Source of the DNA: Rhynchopus sp. YZ270_cl-10
Taxonomy: Eukaryota > Euglenozoa > Diplonemea > Diplonemida > Diplonemidae
NCBI GenBank assembly: GCA_964035575.1
Contig: OZ037842.1
Location: forward strand, 186,001-250,000
Length of the DNA stretch: 64,000 nt
Direction: 5' to 3'
Shown here piece after piece: positions 10,168 to 17,881 of this stretch. The notes under the pieces are model-generated. The model had not been told where the DNA came from and ran no database searches. It saw nothing but the letters and a program-made list of their open reading frames with translations. Position 1 is the first letter of the stretch; every line of letters starts with the position of its first letter. Made by a program: the position numbers and the translations under genes.

Positions 10168-10623
10168 TTACAAATCCATCTCCGCAGCCTGTTGCCGCTG
10201 TTCATATTCTGTGGCCTCGCAGTGCATCTCTGCTATCAATTCTGCACGGAGTTTGCCTTGGATGAGGTCGATGATGTGTGGCTTCTTCGGCGGCACCGCG
10301 TCTGCACGTTGTGTACTCTGCGCCGCTACCCGCACACCCGCCGCATGCACAGAGCGCTTCCCACCACTCTGCCTAAGACGCACCTCCTCCACCTCAATGT
10401 CGACTGCGTCCTGCCCCTTCGCCTCCTCCTCCAGCTCTGCATAGCGGGCTCGCAACGCTTGCTGCCCTGCTGTCCATACGTCTGCACGCTTCTGTGTCTC
10501 CGGACGCACCTCATCTGCAGGTGCAGCAGAGGTACCTCGTGCGATGTACCTCTCCACACAGAACAGATCATCCCGCATCACTCCTGCATCCAACCGTGCA
10601 ACACTACCAAGGTATTTGCTCAT
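10168..10623 (-). CDS. small charged protein, unknown
   Basis: A 151-residue, Ala/Glu/Arg-rich protein starting MSKYLGSVARLDAGVMRDD and ending in a TAA at 10168. A longer in-frame extension to 10752 exists, but it runs straight through an extreme CT tract ending in AG (AG at 10652-10653). That is a textbook trans-splice acceptor 29 bases above this ATG, so the shorter start is preferred. The middle is helical (RARYAELEEEAKGQ) and the end is Gln/Glu-rich. No family is recognised. It could be a small flagellar or cytoskeletal protein like its coiled-coil neighbour, but nothing shows this directly. Confidence 0.6.
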   Translation of the reverse strand: MSKYLGSVARLDAGVMRDDLFCVERYIARGTSAAPADEVRPETQKRADVWTAGQQALRARYAELEEEAKGQDAVDIEVEEVRLRQSGGKRSVHAAGVRVAAQSTQRADAVPPKKPHIIDLIQGKLRAELIAEMHCEATEYEQRQQAAEMDL

Positions 10624-10651
10624 GGTTGAGGGGAGAGCATGAAGGGGGTAT

Positions 10652-10683
10652 CTGGGAAGGGGGGAGGGGAGGGGAGGGGGAAA
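10652..10683 (-). promoter_or_regulatory. candidate trans-splice acceptor, small charged protein
   Basis: CCCCTCCCCTCCCC... tract ending CCCTTCCCAG 28 bases above the preferred ATG at 10623. It decides the start codon by excluding the longer frame. Confidence 0.65.
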
Positions 10684-12076
10684 ATACGCAAAAATGTGAT
10701 AAAGAGGTTTACCGAGTAGAACAATCGGGACCTGACAAACACAAAGACACATCCGTCGGGTTGTTCTGGTTGTACGCCATATCTGTGCAGGTCACAGCAG
10801 CGTTGACCACCTCGTACACCACATGCCAACAAATTGCCGGTTCAGGCTCGGGCTCTGCCCTGTTGACTCGCCGTGAGGAGGAGGATCGCTGTTGCTTTCT
10901 TTTCCTGCGCTGAGTGATATGCCATGGTATATTGGGGGTCTGACGTTGACGATACCAAACATCAAGTGGCAGTCATGAGCAGAGCAAAATAAGAGGTTCT
11001 ATGCGATGCATTCAAGAGGGGGTACGCAATCAGTTCTTTGCAATGCGGTCAGAGGGAAGGGAAGGGAAGGGATAAAGAGGAAAGTAGAGGGGATGGAGGG
11101 GAGGGAGAAGTAAATTTTTCTTCGATTCTACACAGCGGGGGGATGAGGGATGAGGAGAGAGGGGGAAACCAAATACAAAAAAAAGGAGATAAAAAAAACT
11201 TGTGAGAGGAATATGCCTCTTGTGCACACACATTGTAGACAAAAGAGAGAATGGGTGTGTAAGATGCTGCCTTGCATAGTCATCTACATAAAGTTGACAA
11301 AAAAAAAGCCAGTAACTAGCGAATGATGCTTGAGTAAAAAAAAAACAAAACAAAAAAAGAACGAGTCCTGCACTACGCTAAATAAAAACAAAATAAAAGT
11401 CCCAAGAGAACATACCCCACCCCCCAAATCACACAGCGCTTACCTACTGATCCCCTTCCCAACCCACATCCCCTCCCTCCCCCCCTCCAAAAAAGCGTGT
11501 TCTTAGCGTGAGGACATCGTCCCTACCCCACCCACCCCCCCACACCATCCTCGTTCCCAGTCCTCTTGCTTTGTTGTTCCGAGAGGAGGCATTAAAAACA
11601 ACCAGAAAAAAAGGGTATTTAACCTGACAACGCAGCTGAGGGTAGCAAAAGAAGAAAGAAAGAAATTAGTTAGAAATGAAGAGAGCCATGTTTTTGTGCG
11701 AAGAAAAAGAACGTTCTCGAGAGGGGGGGAAAAAACGTAAAAAAAGCGTTCCTCTCGTTGTGGGGGAGGGTATTTTTTTTTTACATAGCCGACTGCTGAG
11801 ATAGTACTGAGCGGTCAGCATACACGCCTACAGGGAAGGATAGGAAGAATAATAAAGAAGCAGGTTTATTGAATATCTTGATTGTATCAGAAAGGACACC
11901 GTTGTATATAATCCGCATGTGTCCAGAAAAGAAAGAAAAAAGAGAGGGTAGCTGGACTCTGGCCGGCTAGGCAGGATTCCATGGAGTGGTCTAGCAAACT
12001 ACAAGAGAAACTAAAGTTGACTTGAAATAGAATAGCCCTCTCGCGACAGGGTACCTTACCGAAAAAGTGCTAAAAG

Positions 12077-12122
12077 TATTTCAACATGTGCAATCACTAA
12101 ATTGGTAGCATATGTTGAAATA
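12077..12122. repeat. 15-bp stem-loop, R-repeat relative
   Basis: Arms 12077-12091 and 12108-12122 are complementary over 15 positions (one G-T pair) around a 16-base loop. The left arm and loop match the motif in every R repeat at 20.5-34.7 kb (GTATTTCAACAT ... GCAATCA-TAAATTG-TAGCAT). The full stem is kept here and shortened in the R copies. It may be an RNA structure or a terminal inverted repeat of a small mobile element. Confidence 0.55.
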
Positions 12123-12612
12123 TGCATAAAAGTGCAAAACAAACGCATCCAAACCTGTTTACATCCAGTGCAACCTACCTGTATGTCGTGCGTCACTATG
12201 GGTTTGCGTTTTAACGCAATGAGTTAGAGTTAACGCTTATTTTGCTGAGAGAGTTGCAGTGATGACCGAACCAAAAAAACTAACCGTAAAATAAGCAGGT
12301 AACATTTCGCTGACAAAATAGCCTCCCGAAAACATAAAATTCGGATACATTTGGTCGAGGCTCCTTTTTTTGAAAATGCGTTGGACAAAAAAAAAAAAAA
12401 AACGTTTGAAAAAAAAGGGGGCGCGAAGGGGAGTTCAAAACAGTCTCTTGACGAGAACGGAGAGCAAAAAAACAAAGGAGAAAATTTTGTAAAAAGGAAC
12501 ACAATGAACCTAAAGCCTCGATGTTGCCTTAAAAACCAAAAATCGTTGCTTTTTTTTGCAGCACCATACACACTCCAGAGGGGGCAATACTAATTCACCC
12601 ATAAGATCCTCT

Positions 12613-12716
12613 GAGGGAGCCTGGTATGGAGCGATAGCACACAGACTTGATCTGGTGCAAGCTCGCAGGAGTATCTGCCCTATCAGCTTTTGACGGTAGT
12701 GTAGTGGACTACCGTG
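12613..12716 (+). rRNA. 18S-rRNA-like fragment (partial, probably not functional)
   Basis: Bases 12676-12716 read CTGCCCTATCAGC, then TTTTGACGGTAG, then TGTAGTGGACTACCGTG. From memory this closely matches the conserved small-subunit rRNA block that follows 'CCTATCAACTTTCGA' in most eukaryotes, in the kinetoplastid-like form (TGTAGTGGACT). An 11-base match to another 18S block (GAGGGAGCCTG, 12613-12623) lies upstream, in the wrong order for an intact gene. This is a scrambled or incomplete rDNA remnant, not a complete rRNA. Confidence 0.5.
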
Positions 12717-12770
12717 TGGCCAAGCTCCTGGTACGAGTGAGGATGGTGAACCTAAAGTCCTGCCACAAAT

Positions 12771-12809
12771 AAAGTTGACCCTAAATGCAAAGCATTTAGG
12801 GTCAACTTT
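12771..12809. repeat. perfect 18-bp hairpin
   Basis: Arms AAAGTTGACCCTAAATGC (12771-12788) and its exact complement (12792-12809) are separated by only AAA. The arm begins with the same AAAGTTGAC seen at the head of dispersed repeats at 12013 and 16036. It could be the tip of a short inverted-repeat element or a structured RNA. Confidence 0.8.
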
Positions 12810-12942
12810 ACAAAAGATACTACCGTTTTGCCATTGCACTCCTGATACAAAAAAGAGTTAGAGAGTTAGAGTGTAATCAAAAAAAAAAAAAGGAGTTGAA
12901 AGCTGATACAAAGGGCTCAGCCGCTCTGGTCTGTGACCATAC

Positions 12943-13045
12943 AATAAAAATTGACTTGAAATACAAATACCCCCCTCTCTGTACCTTTGGTACATATAGG
13001 TGGACTCTAATCAGGCGACCCATTTCGAGGTTGGCATCTGACCAA
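12943..13045 (+). repeat. dispersed ~110-bp repeat copy
   Basis: Starts TTGACTTGAAAT and contains CCCTCTC, GTACCTTTGGTAC, GGTGGAC and CCCATTTCG, ending with CATCTGACC plus an A-run. A diverged copy with the same order of blocks lies at 16035-16160, and a partial copy lies at 12012-12056. Orientation, shared head and A-rich tail suggest a short interspersed element. Confidence 0.5.
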
Positions 13046-13267
13046 AAAAGCACAAAAAATCACAAAAAAAACCCCCCCAAAACAAAAAAGCAATAACAAC
13101 AATACTATGATTCGCATAAATCCTATGGCGAGTCTCCCTCCCCCCCCTCCCTCCCCTCTCATGCATGCACACCTTTTGGTGTGTATTCGTTATTTAGACG
13201 TCTCTCCCCCTCCTCTTTCTCTCTTTATTTTTTCGTTTAGTTCTCTTTTTTTTATTCTTGTAGCTTT

Positions 13268-14422
13268 TCACCAACTTCCAGAAGTGGATGGAAGTGCGAG
13301 GAGTGGGTTTAACGTTAGGGTGTAGTTGACATAGCTGGAGAAGATTGCGAGAATGAAGATCCACGACCAACCGTACACGGCGAGGAAAATGAGCCACTCG
13401 TGTGCAACGCCTGTGAGGAGAGCCAGGATGAGGTAGGTAAACTGTGCGTCACTGCAGGTGAAGGCCCAGAGATAGTACATGGCTTGGACGGGGACCGAGC
13501 GTTCAAGGAGGTGCACCTGGGGGTCGGTGCTGTTGTCGAAGTGGTTCTGCATTTTAAGCATAAAGGTCTCCCATGTGGCGCCGGTCAGACAGATCATCGC
13601 AACCCCAAAGAAAACCAAAACCCGCGACACAGTGACCGCAGAGTAGTTCTTCTGCAGCATCTTCTCCACAATCTGCTTGATCCCCGGAAGCGGATGGCGG
13701 TCCAGCTTCGCCTTCACCTTATAAAAGGCAAACCACACTGAAATCATGTATATCGTCACCCCAGTCATATCGGTGATAACGTCTAACGTATGGCCGTTGA
13801 AGCCTCCTTCTAATCCGGTTGAAATCTTTTTACCAGCACGTTGTGCTCGCGCCACGACTCCGTCCATAGTATCGAGGGTGTTGCGTACTTGAAAGAGAAT
13901 TGCTGCGACGCGCACGTAGAAGAGGTTGAGGGACGTGGTTGGGGTGGAGGGGAAAGAGTTTTTGAGGTCCGCGCTTTCGACGTCGCCATGCGGGGAGCTG
14001 TTCTGCTGTGCGGTCGACGCGCTTTTGATCATAAAGAACGCTGCAGTGATCCCACAGACAGGGTGCACCAGGGAGATCAGATTCGCACTCATCCACCAAA
14101 AATCCTTCATACCCAAATCAAACGTCAAGAACCGACACACCGGGTAGTCGAAGTAGTACAGCATAGGGTTCAACATGCGATATTTCGTTGGCTGCCGGGT
14201 GTATTTAGTGGAGGAGCTTTCGCCTCCGCTTGCTGGGTCGTTTGCGGTGATGTGCGTCACCCACTGTATCGCGTCCTGGTCCTGGTCAACGTAGAGAACC
14301 TTCCCATAGATAAACGCAAACGTCAAAACCAGCCCCACAGCAACAGCAGCGGCCCGGTGCTCCTGCACCCACCGTTTGGTCATGTCTGTCAGGCGCATTC
14401 CTCCTCCCGTTCCTCCTCCCAT
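13268..14422 (-). CDS. CDP-alcohol phosphotransferase, CPES-like
   Basis: A 384-residue multi-pass membrane protein. A first membrane segment lies at ~24-40, then a hydrophilic loop, NPMLYYFDYP (85-94) and further membrane spans from ~111. The family signature is present as D184-x2-D187-G188-x2-A191-R192-x17-G210-x3-D214-x3-D218. The four Asp bind divalent metal and the CDP-alcohol. The A-R to G spacer is 17, not the usual 8. As I recall, a widened spacer typifies the insect Golgi ceramide phosphoethanolamine synthase subgroup, which also shares the FQxRNTLDxMDG-like context. Likely reaction: transfer of a phospho-base from CDP-ethanolamine (or CDP-choline) to a lipid alcohol. An ordinary choline/ethanolamine phosphotransferase is the alternative. 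Acceptor AG at 14431-14432. Confidence 0.8.
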   Translation of the reverse strand: MGGGTGGGMRLTDMTKRWVQEHRAAAVAVGLVLTFAFIYGKVLYVDQDQDAIQWVTHITANDPASGGESSSTKYTRQPTKYRMLNPMLYYFDYPVCRFLTFDLGMKDFWWMSANLISLVHPVCGITAAFFMIKSASTAQQNSSPHGDVESADLKNSFPSTPTTSLNLFYVRVAAILFQVRNTLDTMDGVVARAQRAGKKISTGLEGGFNGHTLDVITDMTGVTIYMISVWFAFYKVKAKLDRHPLPGIKQIVEKMLQKNYSAVTVSRVLVFFGVAMICLTGATWETFMLKMQNHFDNSTDPQVHLLERSVPVQAMYYLWAFTCSDAQFTYLILALLTGVAHEWLIFLAVYGWSWIFILAIFSSYVNYTLTLNPLLALPSTSGSW

Positions 14423-14710
14423 TCCTTTCCCTAATGAAAAATGAAAAATGGGGTAGAATTCGTGTGTTGAGGTGGGGGTGCTGTAAGGTGGAGGGGAAGT
14501 GTATGGTAGAGAGAGTGAGTCAAAAAAAAGTCCTCAAATTGCTCAGAAGGGAAAGAAGGGAAAGAAGTTCGTCTTTTTTTTGAATTTTTTTTAATTTTGT
14601 GTAGCGCAACAGAATATATCCACTGCTCCAGATTGCTTTTTTAAAATTTCGGTTCTGCGCTCGCGATGTCTTCCCGCGGGTTTTTTTATCACAAAATATT
14701 GTACATTTTT

Positions 14711-15919
14711 CTACATTCTGGCAAAGATTTCACCCGATTTGACCACTGTCCAAGAATCTGCCTTTCTTGGTTTAATGTAAAGGCATTTCGTTGAGGAGTC
14801 GTACAGAATTTGGTAAATAGTGTTTATCCACACGGAACCCCCTGAGGCGATGTTTGTTTCCATGATGCCCTGGAGCGCTGTAATATCGAGGCTAGATTTG
14901 GGCGTTTTTTCTAATAAGGCTAGCATATTGTTCCGCCGGGTTACTCCAAGCCAGGAGTTGATGTCGTTGGGTTGCGGGATGAGGGGGCCCCATGTGGTGT
15001 TCAGGAAATAGTTGGTGACAACAAAGTTTTCGCCCGGTGGAGGTGTGTCGGGGCGCATGCCTAGCGTCGTGTTGGTGGAAAATTCATAGGAGGTTACTGT
15101 AGTGGCGTCACCTACGTTAACAATTAATGAAAAGTCGACCTTTTTTAAGTTATGCAAATACTGTGAAACCGACGCCAGACTGTCCCCATAACGCTGTAGT
15201 GAGGTCATCATATCTGAGAGAAGAGATGTAGCAGAATAATCCACAACAAACCCACCGGAGGGCATTCCATTGTTCATTTCCATAAAGAGTCCGTTCGCAT
15301 TGAGGCACGAAGGGCAATAAATCTGCCCCGGCATTGTTATCAACGCTACCGGCGTATGCACAACGTTTCCTTCAACCTCTTTGAGAAAGGCAACAACGAG
15401 ATGTTCAGAGATCTGGTCAAATGGCTTGCCGTAATCATAGTTTCGAGCGAAGAGGGAGGTCCCAGAAGGGGTCTTGGTGGTGAATCCAAAAAGGCATTGT
15501 CCGAGAGCGTCGTCGGTGCTGAGCTCACCGAGGGTTTCCATGGCGTGGAGGGTCTTTGCGTTGTCAAAGCTGATGTTCGCACCTTGCGCCATGCCTTTCA
15601 CAAAGCTTTGAATATTGGAGGGAAAGCGGGTAAAGAATTTATCAGCCTGCTGTGCGATCTGGGCCTCACTGAATCCTTTTTGGTCGCGATAATATTCAAG
15701 AAGGATTTGTAGTGTCGCTGCAAGGTCTTTTTTCAGTAACGTGCCATATTGTACGCCCATTTCACTCATTGTGCCCTCCAGTACGACGACGGAGACGTTG
15801 GTTGTCTCAGAAGAGAATCGTTTGTCATGAACCACTGCAGAGGCAGCATGCTGGAGCAATGCAAACAACAGCAACATAGGTACCAAAAGTGACGCATAAA
15901 CTACCTTTAAGAGAGACAT
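14711..15919 (-). CDS. secreted Ntn-hydrolase-like acyltransferase/amidase (C45 type)
   Basis: A 402-residue protein with a signal peptide (residues ~1-28, LLVPMLLLFALLQHAASA). The core resembles the linear-amide C-N hydrolase / acyl-CoA:6-aminopenicillanate acyltransferase clan. A candidate nucleophile C142 (ALGQCLFGF) is followed by SLFARNYDY (155-163), the usual Arg-Asn-x-Asp motif after the nucleophile strand, then PGQIYCPSCLNANGLFMEMN. Family members self-cleave at the Cys or act as N-terminal nucleophile amidases; here cleavage between G140-Q141-C142 is inference. It likely acts in the lumen or outside the cell on an amide-linked acyl substrate. Acceptor candidate AG at 15943-15944. Acid-ceramidase-like or choloylglycine-hydrolase-like activity cannot be told apart from sequence alone. 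Confidence 0.7.
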   Translation of the reverse strand: MSLLKVVYASLLVPMLLLFALLQHAASAVVHDKRFSSETTNVSVVVLEGTMSEMGVQYGTLLKKDLAATLQILLEYYRDQKGFSEAQIAQQADKFFTRFPSNIQSFVKGMAQGANISFDNAKTLHAMETLGELSTDDALGQCLFGFTTKTPSGTSLFARNYDYGKPFDQISEHLVVAFLKEVEGNVVHTPVALITMPGQIYCPSCLNANGLFMEMNNGMPSGGFVVDYSATSLLSDMMTSLQRYGDSLASVSQYLHNLKKVDFSLIVNVGDATTVTSYEFSTNTTLGMRPDTPPPGENFVVTNYFLNTTWGPLIPQPNDINSWLGVTRRNNMLALLEKTPKSSLDITALQGIMETNIASGGSVWINTIYQILYDSSTKCLYIKPRKADSWTVVKSGEIFARM

Positions 15920-16034
15920 TTTGTGTTATGCCCTTCTGTCTTCTGTGGATGTCAGTTTTTTTTAAAAAGGGGAGTGCAGAGTATGGTTGGGGGGAGGGAG
16001 AGAAGGCGGGGAGGAAAGCTGCAAAGTGGAAGAA

Positions 16035-16160
16035 AAAGTTGACTTTGAAAGAAATGCAAAGCCCTCTCGTAAACAGTGTACCTTAGTGACCGGCTGTACC
16101 GGGGGTGGACAATCTGACCGTGCAGTCCTACATCCATTTCGTGGTTTACATCTGATAAAA
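16035..16160 (+). repeat. dispersed ~125-bp repeat copy
   Basis: Begins GTTGACTTTGAAAG, then CCCTCTCG, GTACCTTAGTGACC, GGTGGACAATCTGACC, CCATTTCGTGGTTTACATCTGA and an A-run. Same block order as 12943-13045 with point changes and a slightly longer middle. Confidence 0.5.
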
Positions 16161-16477
16161 AAGGGAGGGGGGGAAACTCGTTTATTTTTCGAACAGACAA
16201 AACGCACAAACGTTTACATACAAACCCCCCTTTTTTAACCACAACAGAAAAATCGTGTGTTCTGGAGCATATTTCTGACAAAAAAAAGGGGGGAAGAGAA
16301 GAAAGAAGGAAAAGATGGATGTATCGCGAATGGGAGACAAAGTACACCTTCGAAAAAATTATTTTCTGACACAATCCTTTCGACGTTTGAAAACCAGATC
16401 GAGAGGAAGACTATACTTGAGGGCATCATGAGTGCCCTCTCGAAATTGGGGATTTTATGGACAAAAAAAAAAAAGAA

Positions 16478-16520
16478 AAGTTTATAAGATGATCCTAAGC
16501 CTCTCGTGCTTAGTCACCTT
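16478..16520 (+). repeat. dispersed hairpin module (CTAAGC/GCTTAG)
   Basis: AAGATGATCCTAAGC is followed by CTCTCGTGCTTAGTCACCTT. CTAAGC pairs with GCTTAG around a 7-base loop. The same module occurs at 23783-23825, 29465-29507, 35147-35189 and 39063-39103. A variant at 17394-17425 replaces both stem arms (AAGCC/GGCTT) while keeping the GGTCACCTT tail. Confidence 0.6.
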
Positions 16521-16572
16521 AAAAAAAGTGAAGATGCAAAACACCTCTGGGACGCAGGCACTGACGCTCTGT

Positions 16573-16583
16573 GGGATCGAACC
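16573..16583 (-). other. tRNA-type B-box (GGTTCGATCCC)
   Basis: On the minus strand this matches the internal Pol III promoter B-box, flanked by near-complementary CTCTGGG and CCACAGAG like a T-arm with one bulge. I could not fold a full tRNA around it: no convincing anticodon arm with U33 or A-box at the right distance. A tRNA-derived repeat remnant is more likely than a working tRNA. Confidence 0.35.
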
Positions 16584-17881
16584 CAGAGTGTGCTGTGCTG
16601 ACTATAAGCAGGCACACAGCCTGTTTGGGTACGCTGGTTCCCATACTCTGTCGCTTCACAGGGGGAAAATACCGTATTCGTAAAAATGTTCGGCCGTTAA
16701 AAAGGTCGAACTTCTAGAAAAATCTTGAAAAGGTCGAACATTATTACGGTCGATAATTTGTACGAATATGGTAGATGGGGAATTTGAACATATTTTTTCC
16801 CGTACACAAAGTGTTTTGGATGCGTTCAACGAAAATACGTACGTTGTCTTCTATTTGTGGGGGGAAAGAAAAGGTGGAATATCATTGCTCTCTCCTCATA
16901 AAGCGCAGCGGCAAATCTCCATCCGCACTGCGCAAAAATGAGAAAAAAATAATTAGATTCATATACGTTCAGTTCACAGAATTGAAAGTATATGAATCAT
17001 AAAAAGAAGAAAAATTTAGATGAACATAAGCCTCTCTCGCTCACCCTTCATCACAATCATTATCAAAATATGTATTTGACAGACCACCCCTGCACACACG
17101 ACAAAAAAAAGAAAATAAACCTCTAGTGATGAAACGCCAGGAACACAAAACAATTCCATTGGTATAAGTAAGAAGAAAAATTTGAAAGAAATGAATAGAC
17201 CTCACTATGCCTAGTACGGAGCAACAAAGCAACAACAGGAGAAGTGAGAGAAAAAAAAAAGGGTAGAAAATGGGGTTTTTTTTTTGACTGACTGCTTTTG
17301 GGGGGAGGGGAAAGTCTCAGGGGACTGACTCGGGATACGGAGAGAACAAAAAAAACGCAATGAGGGGCTCACACAAAAAAGGGGGTAGGTCAGATGAGTC
17401 GAAGCCTCGGGGGCTTGGTCACCTTCCGCAAAAAAGAGAGACACTTCATGAGGTATAAAAAAAATGCGAGGTCTGTACGGTATCAGTTAATCAAAATTAT
17501 TCGAAATAATAATGAAAACCTGGCGTTCGTTTGGGGCTGTTCGAGCACACCCCCGCATGAAGTTTCATCCAGAATTTAAGATGCAACCGATGACAATGCT
17601 GTATGGGTGCCAACGAACCTTTGGTCAATATGCTAGCCTTGGGTGTTGGACACATTGTTCATTTCTACGTTTATTGTACCGCTATTTATTTCACCATGTC
17701 TGGTCCGTAGACAGCGGTGTACAAACCCCAAAGGGTATTTCTCTCCGTTTTTTTATTCACAGACAAAAAAAATTTCTCTAAATTTACCGTAAAAATACTC
17801 AAACTCTATGATCTACACTCCCACTCTTCTACTCCATTTTTACTAAAAATGAACAATAAAAACAACCCCAAAAAAAAAATT

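Larger units (their letters stand above)
10624..13267. other. long gene-free spacer with hairpins and rRNA-like fragment
   Basis: A 2.6-kb stretch with no convincing gene on either strand. Contents: the CT acceptor tract of the small charged protein (10654-10683, minus); A- and G-rich runs; a C-rich plus-strand patch (11407-11565); a 15-bp stem-loop (12077-12122); an 18S-rRNA-like fragment (12676-12716); a perfect 18-bp hairpin (12771-12809); and copies of dispersed repeats (about 12012-12056, 12490-12530, 12943-13045). The density of remnants suggests a landing zone for small repeats. Confidence 0.6.
15920..17881. other. gene-free spacer rich in short dispersed repeats
   Basis: About 2 kb without a credible gene. 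It holds a 16035-16160 copy of the TTGACTT-headed repeat; hairpin modules at 16478-16520, 17018-17050, 17184-17219 and 17394-17425; a tRNA-type B-box at 16573-16583; and many A-runs. The final ~100 bases are the 3' flank of the aminotransferase-fold gene. Confidence 0.5.

Noticed and set aside
11407-11565. C-rich plus-strand tract as splice acceptor for a plus-strand gene or strand-switch
   Set aside because: No plausible plus-strand coding frame follows; genes on both sides are on the minus strand.
12030-12130. Hammerhead-type ribozyme in the stem-loop region
   Set aside because: The conserved core (CTGATGA with GAAA at the right places) is not present.
13268-14422. Reading the phosphotransferase as a standard choline/ethanolamine phosphotransferase
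   Set aside because: Not excluded, but the 17-residue spacer and the flanking motifs fit the CPES-like subgroup better; kept as the alternative in the annotation.
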